DNA of 64,000 bases from Nevskiaceae bacterium (GTDB lineage: Bacteria > Pseudomonadota > Gammaproteobacteria > Nevskiales > Nevskiaceae). Each line of letters starts with the position of its first letter. Within the stretch, counting starts at the first letter, position 1. The position numbers and the translations under genes were made by a program. Below, in pieces: positions 17,506-26,002 of this stretch. The notes below the pieces were generated by a model. That model searched no databases, was not told the origin of the DNA, and was given only the letters and a program-made list of their open reading frames with translations. The stretch spans positions 62,001-126,000 of the forward strand of contig SSEB01000011.1 in NCBI GenBank assembly GCA_008012115.1, given 5' to 3'.

Positions 17506-18651
17506 ATGCTGATTGGCACGCCGAAAGAGGTCAAGGTTCACGAGTATCGGGTCGGCCTCACGCCAGCCGGCGTGCGTGAACTGCGCGCGCACGGGCACGC
17601 CGTGCTCGTCGAGAGCGGGGCGGGCGCTGGCATCGGTTTGAGCGACGATCAGTATCAGAAGGCCGGCGCTGAGATCGTCGCGTCGGCGGACGAGGTATTC
17701 GCTCGTGCTGAAATGATCGTCAAGGTCAAGGAGCCGCAGCCGGCAGAGTGCAAGCGCCTGCGCGAAGGGCAGGTACTGTTCACTTATCTGCATCTCGCAC
17801 CCGACCCCGAACAGGCGCGTGCGCTGGTGGCTTCGCAATGCATCGCCATCGCGTACGAGACGGTGGCCGATGGCAGGGGCGGCCTGCCGCTGCTGGCGCC
17901 AATGAGCGAGGTGGCGGGGCGCCTGTCGATCCAAGCCGGGGCGCACGCCATGGAGAAGGCGCAAGGCGGTAACGGCGTGCTGCTCGGCGGCGTGCCCGGT
18001 GTGACGCCAGCGGAGGTGGTGGTGATCGGCGGCGGGGTCGTGGGCTACAACGCGGCGCGCGTTGCCGTGGGTATGGGCGCACAGGTCACCATTCTCGACC
18101 GCTCATTGCCGCGGCTCAATCATCTCGATACGCTCTTCGGTGGGCGTTTGCAGACCCTGTATTCGACGGTTGACTCGTTGGAGCAATGCATCAGCCGCGC
18201 TGATCTGGTGATCGGTGCCGTACTGGTGCCGGGCGCCGCGGCGCCAAAGCTGGTGACGCGCGCTATGCTCGGTCACATGAAGCCAGGTACGGTGATCGTC
18301 GATGTCGCCATCGACCAGGGCGGGTGCTTCGAGACCAGTCGGCCGACGACGCACCGCGATCCCACCTACGTCGTCGATGGCATCGTGCACTATTGCGTTG
18401 CCAACATGCCTGGCGGCGTCGCGCGCACCTCCACCTTCGCGCTGACCAACGCCACGCTGCCGTATGTTTTGGCGCTGGCTGACAAAGGCTACCGCAAGGC
18501 ACTGCTGGACGATGCCAACCTGCGTGAAGGGCTTAACGTGCATCACGGTCAGATCACGCACGCCGCTGTGGCAGAAGCGCTGGGCTACGAATACCAGCCT
18601 GCCCAGGAGGCGCTGCGGCCGTGGTGGGCGCATCCGGAGCACCACACCTGA
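17506..18651 (+). CDS. ald: alanine dehydrogenase
   Basis: This enzyme catalyses the NAD-dependent interconversion of L-alanine with pyruvate and ammonia. The 381 residues are full length. The N-terminus MLIGTPKEVKVHEYRVGLTP, the KVKEPQ catalytic lysine segment, the SIQAGAHAMEK segment, the Rossmann motif (VVVIGGGVVGYNAARVAVGM) and the DVAIDQGGCFETSRPTTH segment are all diagnostic. The ATG at 17506 follows GGGAGGA at good spacing. It is convergent with nth, with no terminator seen in the 10-bp gap. Confidence 0.97.
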   Translation: MLIGTPKEVKVHEYRVGLTPAGVRELRAHGHAVLVESGAGAGIGLSDDQYQKAGAEIVASADEVFARAEMIVKVKEPQPAECKRLREGQVLFTYLHLAPDPEQARALVASQCIAIAYETVADGRGGLPLLAPMSEVAGRLSIQAGAHAMEKAQGGNGVLLGGVPGVTPAEVVVIGGGVVGYNAARVAVGMGAQVTILDRSLPRLNHLDTLFGGRLQTLYSTVDSLEQCISRADLVIGAVLVPGAAAPKLVTRAMLGHMKPGTVIVDVAIDQGGCFETSRPTTHRDPTYVVDGIVHYCVANMPGGVARTSTFALTNATLPYVLALADKGYRKALLDDANLREGLNVHHGQITHAAVAEALGYEYQPAQEALRPWWAHPEHHT

Positions 18652-18661
18652 GCGACGCCGT

Positions 18662-19294
18662 TCAGCCGGTCTTCTGCCTGGACTCGCAGAGATCGCGGAT
18701 CACGCATTCGCCGCACTTGGGCTTGCGCGCCACGCAGACGTAGCGGCCGTGCAGGATCAGCCAGTGGTGCGCGTCGCGTGCGAACTCCGGCGGCGTGAAC
18801 TTCACCAGCCGGTCCTCCACCTGGCGCACGTCCTTGCCCGGCGCCAGGCCGGTGCGGTTGCCGACGCGGAAGATGTGCGTATCCACTGCGATGGTCGGCT
18901 CGCCGAAAGCCGTGTTCAGCACCACGTTGGCGGTCTTGCGGCCGACGCCCGGCAGTTCCTCAAGCGCTTCGCGGCTGCGCGGCACTTCGCCGGCGTGCCG
19001 GTCCAGCAGGATGCGGCACAGGCCGATTACGTTCTTCGCCTTGGTCTGGTAGAGGCCAATGGTCTTGATGTAATCCCTCAGCTTCGTCTCGCCCAGCGCC
19101 AGAATCGCCTGGGGCGTGTTGGCGACGGGGTAGAGCTTCGCGGTCGCCTTGTTGACGCTGACATCCGTGGCCTGCGCCGACAGCACCACTGCTACCAGCA
19201 GCTCGAACGGCGACGAATAGCGCAGCTCGGTCGTCGGGTGCGGATTCTGCGCCTGCAGGCGCTGGAAGATTTCGCGGCGCTTCTGTGGATTCAT
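18662..19294 (-). CDS. nth: endonuclease III (base excision repair)
   Basis: This DNA glycosylase/AP lyase removes oxidised pyrimidines. The 210-residue product has the helix-hairpin-helix [14 protein letters not shown] with the catalytic Lys, the catalytic Asp segment ([13 protein letters not shown]), and the C-terminal [4Fe-4S] motif C-x6-C-x2-C-x5-C ([17 protein letters not shown]). Its start overlaps the stop of the ferredoxin gene by 4 bp (ATGA), so the two are translationally coupled. The ferredoxin-nth pairing is widespread in gammaproteobacteria. Confidence 0.97.
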   Translation of the reverse strand: MNPQKRREIFQRLQAQNPHPTTELRYSSPFELLVAVVLSAQATDVSVNKATAKLYPVANTPQAILALGETKLRDYIKTIGLYQTKAKNVIGLCRILLDRHAGEVPRSREALEELPGVGRKTANVVLNTAFGEPTIAVDTHIFRVGNRTGLAPGKDVRQVEDRLVKFTPPEFARDAHHWLILHGRYVCVARKPKCGECVIRDLCESRQKTG

Positions 19295-19698
19295 GGCTTG
19301 CCCGGGTTGCGCGCGCGGGCGCGGGCCAGCGCCGCCGCGACGGGATCGTAGGCGGCTGGCGCCTCGCTGGGATCGGCGGACTGCGCCCGCGAAAGCAGTA
19401 GCGCTTTCTTGCGCGCGCGTTCGGCCGCCCTGCGGGCGCGCTCTCGCTCAAGGCGGGCCTTGCGTGCTTTGACACGTTGACGTGCGACGGCGTCGTCGAA
19501 GGGCTTGTCCGCCACTGGCTGCATCTCGATGCAGTCCATCGGGCAGGGCGGCAGGCACAGCCTGCAGCCGATGCACTCCGCGCGGATCACGGTGTGCATC
19601 AGGTTCATCGCGCCGACGATGGCGTCGGTCGGGCACACCTCGATGCACTTGGTGCAGCCGATGCAGCGGGCTTCGTCGATCAGGGCGACGGCATACAT
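19291..19698 (-). CDS. short RnfB/RsxB-like two-cluster ferredoxin
   Basis: The 135 residues carry two [4Fe-4S] motifs ([12 protein letters not shown] and [12 protein letters not shown]) at residues about 12-60. A basic, Ala/Arg-rich helical tail follows ([20 protein letters not shown]). Compared with full RsxB it lacks the N-terminal membrane anchor and the first cluster domain, so it is a soluble short form. Such proteins are annotated as RnfB-type next to nth, but no other rnf/rsx genes are in the window. An electron-donor role to an Fe-S enzyme is an inference. The gene lies 43 bp after metG and overlaps nth. Confidence 0.85.
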   Translation of the reverse strand: MYAVALIDEARCIGCTKCIEVCPTDAIVGAMNLMHTVIRAECIGCRLCLPPCPMDCIEMQPVADKPFDDAVARQRVKARKARLERERARRAAERARKKALLLSRAQSADPSEAPAAYDPVAAALARARARNPGKP

Positions 19699-19741
19699 GG
19701 CGACGGGTGCGGCCGCGAACGTGGCTGAGCGACTGGTGCGC

Positions 19742-21790
19742 CTACTTCACCTTCATGCCCGGCTGCGCGCCGCGGTCCGGCGCGAGGATGAACGGCCCGC
19801 CGGCGTCGCCGCTGGCGGCCAGCACCATGCCCTCGCTCAGGCCGAACTTCATCTTGCGCGGCGCCAGGTTGGCGACCATCACTGTCAGGCGGCCGACCAG
19901 CGTTTCCGGTGCGTAGGCCGACTTGATGCCGGCGAACACTTGGCGCTGGCCCAGCTCGCCGAGGTCCAGGGTCAGCCGCAGCAGCTTATCGGCGCCCTCG
20001 ACGTGCTCGGCGTTGGCGATGCGCGCGATGCGCAGGTCGATCTTGCCGAAGTCGTCGATGGAGATGTGGGCGCTATCGGCGGTCGCGGGTGCGGGCGCAG
20101 CGGCAGCGGGCTTCGGTGTTTCGGTGTTCACGGGTTTGTTCTCCTGCGGCGCGCTGGCCAGTTCTTCGGCGACGATGGCGTCGGTGGATTTCTTTTCGAT
20201 GCGGGTGACCAGCGCCGTGTAGGGCCGGATCGCGTGATCCAGCAGCGGCGCGGCGGCGTCGCGCCACTGTGGCGACGCAGTGTTGAGGAACTCGGCAGCG
20301 CGCGCCGCGATCTGCGGCAGCACCGGCGCCAGCATCACCGTCAGCTGGCGGAACAGGTTGAGGTAGGTCGTGCAGAGCGCGTGCAGGCGCGCGCGCTGCG
20401 CTTCGTCCTTGGCCAGCGTCCACGGCGCGGTGGCCTGGATGTCGGCGTTGATGCGGTCGGCCAGTTCCATCACCACCCGCAGCGCCTGCGCGTAGTCGCC
20501 GTTCTCGTAGTGGCCGGCGACGACCGGCGCGACAGCGGCGGCGTCCTTGAACAGCTTGTCGTCGTGCAGCGCGGTGGCCAGCTTGCCGCCGAAAAGCTTC
20601 TCGATGAAGCCTGCGCAGCGCGAGGCGATGTTGACGTACTTGCCCACCAGGTCGCTGTTGATGCGCGCGGCGAAGTCGTCGAGGTTGAGATCGAGATCAT
20701 CCACGCCGGCGCCGACCTTGGCCGCGAAGTAGTAGCGCAGGTATTCCGGGTTCAGGTGGTTGAGATAGGTCCGCGCCTTGATGAAGGTGCCGCGGCTCTT
20801 GCTCATCTTGGCGCCGTTCACCGTCAGGTAGCCGTTGACGTGCAGCTTCGTCGGCGTGCGGTGGCCGGAGCCCTGCAGCATCGCCGGCCAGAACAGGCCG
20901 TGGAAATTGACGATGTCCTTGCCGATGAAGTGATGCAGCTCGGCGCTGCTGCCGGCCTGCCAGAAGTCATCGAAGCCCAGTGCCTTCTTCGCGCACAGCG
21001 CCTTGAAACTCGCCATGTAACCGATCGGCGCGTCGAGCCAGACGTAGAAGAACTTGCCCGGCGCGCCGGGAATCGCGAAGCCGAAATAGGGCGCGTCGCG
21101 CGAGATGTCCCAGTCCTTGAGGCCGGCGGCGAACCATTCCTTGAGCTTGGCCTTGACCGCCGGATGCGCGACGTCGCCGTCGAGCCAGCCTTCGAGAAAA
21201 CTCTGGAACTTGCCCAGCTCGAAGAAGTAGTGCTCGGAGTCCTTCATCACCGGCGTCGCGCCGGACACCACCGAGCGTGGATTCTTGAGATCGGTCGGCG
21301 AATACGCCGCGCCGCAGTTCTCGCAGTTGTCGCCGTACTGGTCGGCGGTGCCGCACTTGGGGCATTCGCCCTTGATGTAGCGGTCCGGCAGGAACATCGC
21401 CTTCACCGGATCATAGAGCTGCTGGATGCTGCGGCTGGCGATGGCGCCGCCGTTCTTCAGCGCGGCGTAGATCGACTCCGACAGCACGCGGTTCTCTTCC
21501 GAGTGCGTCGAGTGGTAGTGATCGAAGGCGACGTGGAAGTCGGCGAAGTCGCGCTCGTGCGACTGGCGGATGCCGTCGATGAAGGCTTCCGGCGTCACGC
21601 CGGCCTTCTCCGCCGCCAGCATGATCGGCGTGCCGTGGGCGTCGTCGGCGCAGACGTAGTGCACCTCGTGGCCCTGCATGCGCTGGAACCGCACCCAGAT
21701 GTCGGCCTGGATGTAGCCGACCAGGTGGCCGAGGTGGATCGGGCCATTGGCGTAAGGCAAGGCGTTGGTGACGAGAATGCGGCGCTTCAT
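19742..21790 (-). CDS. metG: methionyl-tRNA synthetase
   Basis: The enzyme charges tRNA-Met. The 682 residues show the class I HIGH-like motif ([16 protein letters not shown]), the zinc knuckle ([19 protein letters not shown]), the KMSKS loop ([11 protein letters not shown]), the anticodon-binding helical domain and a C-terminal Trbp111-like tRNA-binding domain ([20 protein letters not shown]) used for dimerisation. Length matches the long gammaproteobacterial form. It is transcribed towards the ferredoxin and nth genes and is divergent from aqpZ. Confidence 0.98.
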   Translation of the reverse strand: MKRRILVTNALPYANGPIHLGHLVGYIQADIWVRFQRMQGHEVHYVCADDAHGTPIMLAAEKAGVTPEAFIDGIRQSHERDFADFHVAFDHYHSTHSEENRVLSESIYAALKNGGAIASRSIQQLYDPVKAMFLPDRYIKGECPKCGTADQYGDNCENCGAAYSPTDLKNPRSVVSGATPVMKDSEHYFFELGKFQSFLEGWLDGDVAHPAVKAKLKEWFAAGLKDWDISRDAPYFGFAIPGAPGKFFYVWLDAPIGYMASFKALCAKKALGFDDFWQAGSSAELHHFIGKDIVNFHGLFWPAMLQGSGHRTPTKLHVNGYLTVNGAKMSKSRGTFIKARTYLNHLNPEYLRYYFAAKVGAGVDDLDLNLDDFAARINSDLVGKYVNIASRCAGFIEKLFGGKLATALHDDKLFKDAAAVAPVVAGHYENGDYAQALRVVMELADRINADIQATAPWTLAKDEAQRARLHALCTTYLNLFRQLTVMLAPVLPQIAARAAEFLNTASPQWRDAAAPLLDHAIRPYTALVTRIEKKSTDAIVAEELASAPQENKPVNTETPKPAAAAPAPATADSAHISIDDFGKIDLRIARIANAEHVEGADKLLRLTLDLGELGQRQVFAGIKSAYAPETLVGRLTVMVANLAPRKMKFGLSEGMVLAASGDAGGPFILAPDRGAQPGMKVK

Positions 21791-21850
21791 GGCAGTCGAC
21801 GTATCAATTGGCCGTAAATTATGACACGCGGGCTTCCCGGTTCCGTCATG

Positions 21851-21897
21851 TCACATGGATATGCCACCATGTGATGTCACCCTTCCCCCTGACATCA
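21851..21897 (+). promoter_or_regulatory. overlapping inverted repeats upstream of aqpZ, operator or leader hairpin
   Basis: TCACATGG (21851-21858) is mirrored by CCATGTGA (21867-21874). The overlapping TGATGTCA (21872-21879) is mirrored by TGACATCA (21890-21897). Both are perfect 8-bp dyads and share TGA. The last arm abuts the AAGGAG ribosome binding site of aqpZ. The layout would allow two mutually exclusive hairpins in the leader, or two repressor half-site pairs. The binding factor is unknown. Confidence 0.45.
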
Positions 21898-21910
21898 AGG
21901 AGTCGTAAAA

Positions 21911-22606
21911 ATGCCCATCAGCAAACGTATGGCCGCCGAGTTCATCGGCACGCTCTGGCTGGTTCTCGGCGGTTGCGGCAGCGCCGTACTGGCCGCTGCG
22001 TTCCCCAGCCTCGGTATCGGTTTTGCGGGTGTCGCTCTGGCCTTCGGTCTGACGGTGCTGACCATGGCCTATGCCATCGGCCATATCTCCGGCTGCCATC
22101 TCAATCCGGCGGTGTCGTTCGGTCTGTGGGCCGGCGGCCGCTTCCCCGGCGGCGAACTGCTGCCCTACATCGCCGCGCAGGTGGCGGGCGCCGTCGTCGG
22201 CGCTGCGGTGCTGTACAGCATCGCCAGCGGCAAGCCCGGGTTCGAACTGGGCGGCTTCGCGGCCAACGGCTACGGCGATCACTCGCCGGGTGGTTACTCG
22301 CTGCAGGCCGGCCTGGTCAGCGAAGTGGCGATGACCTTTATGTTCCTGATCATCATCCTCGGCGCCACGCACGAGCGTGCGCCCAAGGGCTTTGCACCGA
22401 TCGCCATCGGTCTGGGCCTGACGCTGATCCACCTGATCAGCATCCCGGTGACCAACACTTCGGTGAACCCGGCGCGCAGCACCAGCCAGGCGCTGTTCGT
22501 CGGCGGCTGGGCGCTGCAGCAGCTCTGGCTGTTCTGGCTGGCGCCGATTGCCGGCGCGGTGGCGGCTGGCGCGGTGTCGCGCTGGCTGGGCAGCGACTCG
22601 AAATAA
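21911..22606 (+). CDS. aqpZ: aquaporin Z
   Basis: This is a water channel of the inner membrane. The 231 residues contain six membrane helices and both NPA boxes ([11 protein letters not shown] at about 64 and [14 protein letters not shown] at about 183). The second box carries the selectivity-filter Arg. The N-terminus [20 protein letters not shown] is typical of AqpZ rather than glycerol facilitators. The ATG at 21911 has AAGGAG upstream. It is a single gene with a strong terminator, preceded by overlapping inverted repeats that may control it. Confidence 0.96.
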   Translation: MPISKRMAAEFIGTLWLVLGGCGSAVLAAAFPSLGIGFAGVALAFGLTVLTMAYAIGHISGCHLNPAVSFGLWAGGRFPGGELLPYIAAQVAGAVVGAAVLYSIASGKPGFELGGFAANGYGDHSPGGYSLQAGLVSEVAMTFMFLIIILGATHERAPKGFAPIAIGLGLTLIHLISIPVTNTSVNPARSTSQALFVGGWALQQLWLFWLAPIAGAVAAGAVSRWLGSDSK

Positions 22607-22625
22607 ATTTCAAGCTCGCCGACGC

Positions 22626-22655
22626 AAAAGGCCGCTTTAGGGCGGCCTTTTGTGT
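22626..22655 (+). terminator. intrinsic terminator after aqpZ
   Basis: A 10-bp stem (AAAAGGCCGC / GCGGCCTTTT) with a 6-nt loop ends in TTTT, 20 bp after the aqpZ stop. Confidence 0.88.
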
Positions 22656-22728
22656 GCCCGGATTCAGGCGGGATTAAGTCGGCGGGTATACGGTGTTTTA
22701 TGCGTTCAATGGAATGGGAGTCGTCGCA

Positions 22729-23160
22729 ATGAAAAGGATCCATGCCTCTCTGGCCTGTTCTGCCCTGCTGTCGTTGGTGTTCGCCGGAAGTGCGCTGGCC
22801 GATCCGCCAGACTGGGCACCGGCGCACGGCTACCGCGCCAAGCACCAGTACGTCTATTACCCGGCGCATCGTATCTACTACGAACCCGCCGCGCAGACCT
22901 GGTTCTGGTTCGATGGGGGCGGCTGGCGCGTCGGCGCCGTGCTGCCGCTGGCCTACGAGCAGTACACCCACGGTGGCGTGACCATCGACATCGATGCCGA
23001 TCGCCCCTACGAGCGCCAGGCCTGGGTCGAGGAGACTTACGGCCGGCCGGTGGTGATCGAGCATCGCCACCGCGACGGTCGCGAGTACGAATACGACCGC
23101 GATGACGATCGCGGCAGCAGGCACGGCAACAAACACAAGCATCAGCACGACGACGATTGA
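22729..23160 (+). CDS. small secreted YYPAHRIY-motif protein, paralogue 1
   Basis: A 143-residue exported protein of unknown function. The signal peptide (SLACSALLSLVFAGSALA) is followed by YVYYPAHRIYYEPAAQTWFW, a TWFWFDGGGW segment, LPLAYEQY, and DRPYERQAWVEETYGRP. It ends in a charged His/Asp/Arg/Lys tail (GNKHKHQHDDD) that could bind metal. The start at 22729 has GGGAG ahead. It shares about half its mature residues with the next gene, so the two arose by tandem duplication. Aromatic-rich repeats of this kind suggest a cell-envelope protein; the role is not known to me. Confidence 0.75.
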   Translation: MKRIHASLACSALLSLVFAGSALADPPDWAPAHGYRAKHQYVYYPAHRIYYEPAAQTWFWFDGGGWRVGAVLPLAYEQYTHGGVTIDIDADRPYERQAWVEETYGRPVVIEHRHRDGREYEYDRDDDRGSRHGNKHKHQHDDD

Positions 23161-23384
23161 AAGCCCATCTCCGGTTTCAACGCCTGCTCCTGATTGTGGG
23201 AGCGGGCGCGCATCGTGCCAACGCCGACTGCGCCTGAAGCTTCCTCGGGGCCAAGCGCCATCCTTTCCCGGCACACGCGGCTCGTTGACCACACGCTGAG
23301 GAGGAACATTCCTACATCGCGATTCAGGCTGCATTCAGTGGGCCGATCTAGGGTATCGGTATGGAGCAACAGGAAGGAGGAGTC

Positions 23385-23825
23385 ATGGACCGGGCTCTGC
23401 AATGGATCGCGCTTGCTTTATTGCCACTGGCGGCGCCTGCCTGGGCGTTGACGCCGGATGAGATCCGCTCCGTGACCGAAAAGCCTGTGCATCACTACGT
23501 CTACTACCCCGCGCATCGCATCTACAACGAGCCGGACCGCCACACCTGGTTCTGGTACCAGGGCGGGCAGTGGTGGACGGACCACGAGCTGCCGCCGGTG
23601 TTCCAGCCGCTGGCGCACGATGGCGTTTATGTCGATCTGCGCACTGCGCGTCCGTACGAGCGCCAGGCCTGGGTCGAGTCGCGCTTCGGCAGTCCGGCGG
23701 CCTACGAGCGTCGCCATCCGGGTCAGCACCCGCACGACAATGCGCCGAGGGCACGCGATCCCTACCCGATGGTGACAGCGCGGGCAAAGGGTCTCGTCGG
23801 CGACGCGCGAGGCTTGCGGGCCTGA
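23385..23825 (+). CDS. small secreted YYPAHRIY-motif protein, paralogue 2
   Basis: The 146-residue paralogue of the preceding gene has signal MDRALQWIALALLPLAAPAWA, then YVYYPAHRIYNEPDRHTWFW, LPPVFQPLAHDGVYVDL, and ARPYERQAWVESRFGSP. Its tail differs (HPGQHPHDNAPRARD) and lacks the Lys/Asp-rich end of paralogue 1. The ATG at 23385 follows an excellent AGGAGG. A 224-bp gap separates the two genes and contains a GC-rich hairpin at about 23181-23208, so they may be expressed separately. Confidence 0.75.
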   Translation: MDRALQWIALALLPLAAPAWALTPDEIRSVTEKPVHHYVYYPAHRIYNEPDRHTWFWYQGGQWWTDHELPPVFQPLAHDGVYVDLRTARPYERQAWVESRFGSPAAYERRHPGQHPHDNAPRARDPYPMVTARAKGLVGDARGLRA

Positions 23826-23850
23826 AACGCCGGGGCTAGGCTCCCGGCCT

Positions 23851-25293
23851 ATGCACCGATATCCCCTCCTGATTCCCGGCGCCACCAGCGCCGCCAAGCC
23901 GGTCACGGTCCACGCCCCCTGGAACCGCGCCGTCATCGGCGAAGTCGCCGCCGCCGACGCTGCTGCCGTCGAGCACGCACTGGCCACCGCCCATGCCCTG
24001 TTCCGCAACCGCGACGGCTGGCTGCCCCGCCTGCGGCGCGTCGAGATTCTCGAAAAGGCGCAGGCGCTGATGCGTGAGCGCGCCGAGCTGCTGGCGGTGG
24101 AATCCGCCCGCGAAGGCGGCAAGCCGCTGATCGATTCGCGCGTCGAGATCGCTCGCGCCATCGACTCGCTGCGGCTTTGCGTCGAGGCGCTGCGCGCCGA
24201 CGGCGGGGAGGTGATCCCGATGGGCGCGACGGCCTCCAGCGCCAACCGCGTCGCCTTCACCCAGACCGAGCCCATCGGCGTGGTGGTGGCGATCAGCGCC
24301 TTCAATCACCCGGTGAACCTCATCGCCCACCAGGTTGGCCCGGCCATCGCCGCCGGCTGCCCGGTGATCGTCAAGCCCGCGCGCACCACGCCGCTGGCCT
24401 GCATGCGCTTTGTCGAGCTGCTGCGCGAGGCCGGGCTGCCGCCGGAGTGGTGCCAGCCGCTGCTGCCGGAAAACAACGCGCTGTCGACGAAACTCGCCGC
24501 CGATGCGCGTGTCGCCTTTCTCAGCTTCATCGGCAGCGCCAAGGTCGGCTGGAGCCTGCGCTCGCAGCTCGCGCCCGGTGCGCGCTGCGCTCTGGAGCAT
24601 GGCGGCGTGGCGCCGGTGATCGTGGCGGCGGACGCCGACCTCGACCAAGCCGTGCCGCTGCTGGCCAAGGGCGGCTTCTATCACGCCGGCCAGGTCTGCG
24701 TGTCGGTGCAGCGCGTCTTTGCCGCGCGTGCGGTGGCGGAATCGCTGGCGCAGCGCATCGCGGCGGCGGCGCAGAAACTGGTGGTCGGCGATCCCACGCT
24801 GGCGGCCACCGAGGTGGGCCCGCTGATCGACCCGGCCGAGGTCGCGCGTCTCGAGCAATGGGTGGGCGAGGCGATGGCGGGCGGCGCGGAACTGCTCTGC
24901 GGCGGCCGCCGGCTGGGCGACACGACCTACGCGCCGACCGTGCTGCTCAACCCGCCGCCGGAGGCCAAGGTCTCGACGCAGGAAGTCTTCGGCCCGGTGG
25001 TCTGCGTCTATGCCTGCGACGATCTCGACGAGGCCGTGCGCCAGGCCAATGCGCTGCCGTTCGCCTTCCAGGCCGCGGTGTTCACGCGCGACATCGATAC
25101 CGCGCTGCGTTGCAGCGGCCGGCTCGATGCCTCGGCGGTGATGGTCAATGACCACACCGCTTTCCGCGTCGACTGGATGCCCTTTGCCGGCCTGCGCCAC
25201 TCCGGCTACGGCGTCGGCGGCATTCCGCACACGCTGCGCGACATGCAGGTGCGGAAGATGACGGTGATCAAGTCGGCGGAGATCCGGCGCTGA
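23851..25293 (+). CDS. NAD(P)-dependent aldehyde dehydrogenase
   Basis: The 480-residue enzyme of the aldehyde dehydrogenase superfamily oxidises an aldehyde to an acid. It shows the cofactor-binding PIGVVVAISAFNHPVNL and VIVKPARTTPLAC segments, the catalytic Glu in CALEHGGVAPVIV, and the nucleophile Cys in HAGQVCVSVQRVF. The EVFGPVVCVY motif is also present. The EHGGVAPVIV form is like lactaldehyde or phosphonoacetaldehyde-type dehydrogenases rather than betaine-aldehyde ones; the substrate remains open. The 3' end overlaps the convergent small membrane gene by 26 bp. The start has no strong ribosome binding site. Confidence 0.9.
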   Translation: MHRYPLLIPGATSAAKPVTVHAPWNRAVIGEVAAADAAAVEHALATAHALFRNRDGWLPRLRRVEILEKAQALMRERAELLAVESAREGGKPLIDSRVEIARAIDSLRLCVEALRADGGEVIPMGATASSANRVAFTQTEPIGVVVAISAFNHPVNLIAHQVGPAIAAGCPVIVKPARTTPLACMRFVELLREAGLPPEWCQPLLPENNALSTKLAADARVAFLSFIGSAKVGWSLRSQLAPGARCALEHGGVAPVIVAADADLDQAVPLLAKGGFYHAGQVCVSVQRVFAARAVAESLAQRIAAAAQKLVVGDPTLAATEVGPLIDPAEVARLEQWVGEAMAGGAELLCGGRRLGDTTYAPTVLLNPPPEAKVSTQEVFGPVVCVYACDDLDEAVRQANALPFAFQAAVFTRDIDTALRCSGRLDASAVMVNDHTAFRVDWMPFAGLRHSGYGVGGIPHTLRDMQVRKMTVIKSAEIRR

Positions 25294-25669
25294 CGCGGGT
25301 GATCCGCCAGAACACGTAGGCCGTGGTCATGCCCGCGCTCAGCGCGGGCAGCAGGCAGATTGCCCAGCTGTGCTGCCACAGCGGCAGGCTCAGGGCCGGC
25401 AGGGCGGCGGCGACGAGGAGCACATCGAGTCGATAGCGGTTCAACCACCGCAGCAGCAGCGCGATGGGCAGCCCGTAGAGCAGCGTGAAGACGTAGCCCA
25501 CCATCGTGCAATTGATCGAGACGCCGATCAGCGATTGCAGCGGCGGCAATCCCCACTCCGACGGATAGCGCCACTGGTGCAGCAGGAAGAAGGGCAGCGC
25601 GCCGGTCAGCGGAATGACCAGGGGCGCGACGAGGACCGCGAACAGCCAGGACAGGGCACCGAGCTTCAT
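25268..25669 (-). CDS. hypothetical four-helix membrane protein
   Basis: A 133-residue integral membrane protein with about four hydrophobic segments (LFAVLVAPLVIPLTGALPFF; VGYVFTLLYGLPIALLL; VLLVAAALPALSLPL; ICLLPALSAGMTTAYVF). I do not recognise a family and see no catalytic motif. Its 3' end overlaps the convergent aldehyde dehydrogenase. Upstream lies a 333-bp gap (25670-26002) with repeat copy B and a REP pair, so it is probably transcribed on its own. Confidence 0.6.
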   Translation of the reverse strand: MKLGALSWLFAVLVAPLVIPLTGALPFFLLHQWRYPSEWGLPPLQSLIGVSINCTMVGYVFTLLYGLPIALLLRWLNRYRLDVLLVAAALPALSLPLWQHSWAICLLPALSAGMTTAYVFWRITRVSAGSPPT

Positions 25670-25740
25670 CCGGCAGCACCGAAGCGAAGGTTGAGGCGGC
25701 AGCCTACCATCGCCGCTGCCCGCGGCGGCGGCCAGAAGGC

Positions 25741-25854
25741 GTCACCCGCTCGCTGTGGTTTTCCTGGGATAGTAGTGATATTTTATATATCGAATATAAA
25801 AAAGATAAATAATATAAAACAATCTGGCGTCGGCGAGAGCAAAGAGCGGGTGGC
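25741..25854. repeat. 114-bp inverted-end AT-core element, copy B
   Basis: The ends are GTCACCCGCT (25741-25750) and AGCGGGTGGC (25845-25854); position 2 gives a T-G wobble instead of C-G. The left arm holds TTTTCCTGGGAT. The AT core spans about 25775-25820. Exactly 114 bp. It sits between two reverse-strand genes, upstream of the small membrane protein and downstream of sbcB. Confidence 0.9.
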
Positions 25855-25899
25855 GGTTATAGAAGGCGCAGACGCGTTCTGAACCTGCAACAGGATGGC

Positions 25900-25983
25900 G
25901 TCACACCGGCGAAGGCCGGTGTCCAGTGGTCTTGCCCCCTCGCGCTCGAACCGAAACTGGATGCCGGCCTGCGCCGGCATGAC
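25900..25983. repeat. inverted pair of REP-like palindromes (REPIN-like)
   Basis: Two 27-nt units face each other: 25900-25926 (GTCACACCGGCGAAGGCCGG...) and 25957-25983 (CTGGATGCCGGCCTGCGCCG...). Each is itself a GCCGGC-based hairpin, and they are imperfect reverse complements. This CTGGAT...ATGAC palindrome type is widespread in proteobacterial intergenic DNA. It lies 46 bp beyond repeat copy B and just before the sbcB 3' end. Confidence 0.75.
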
Positions 25984-26002
25984 GAGATGTCTTGGGTTCG
26001 CG

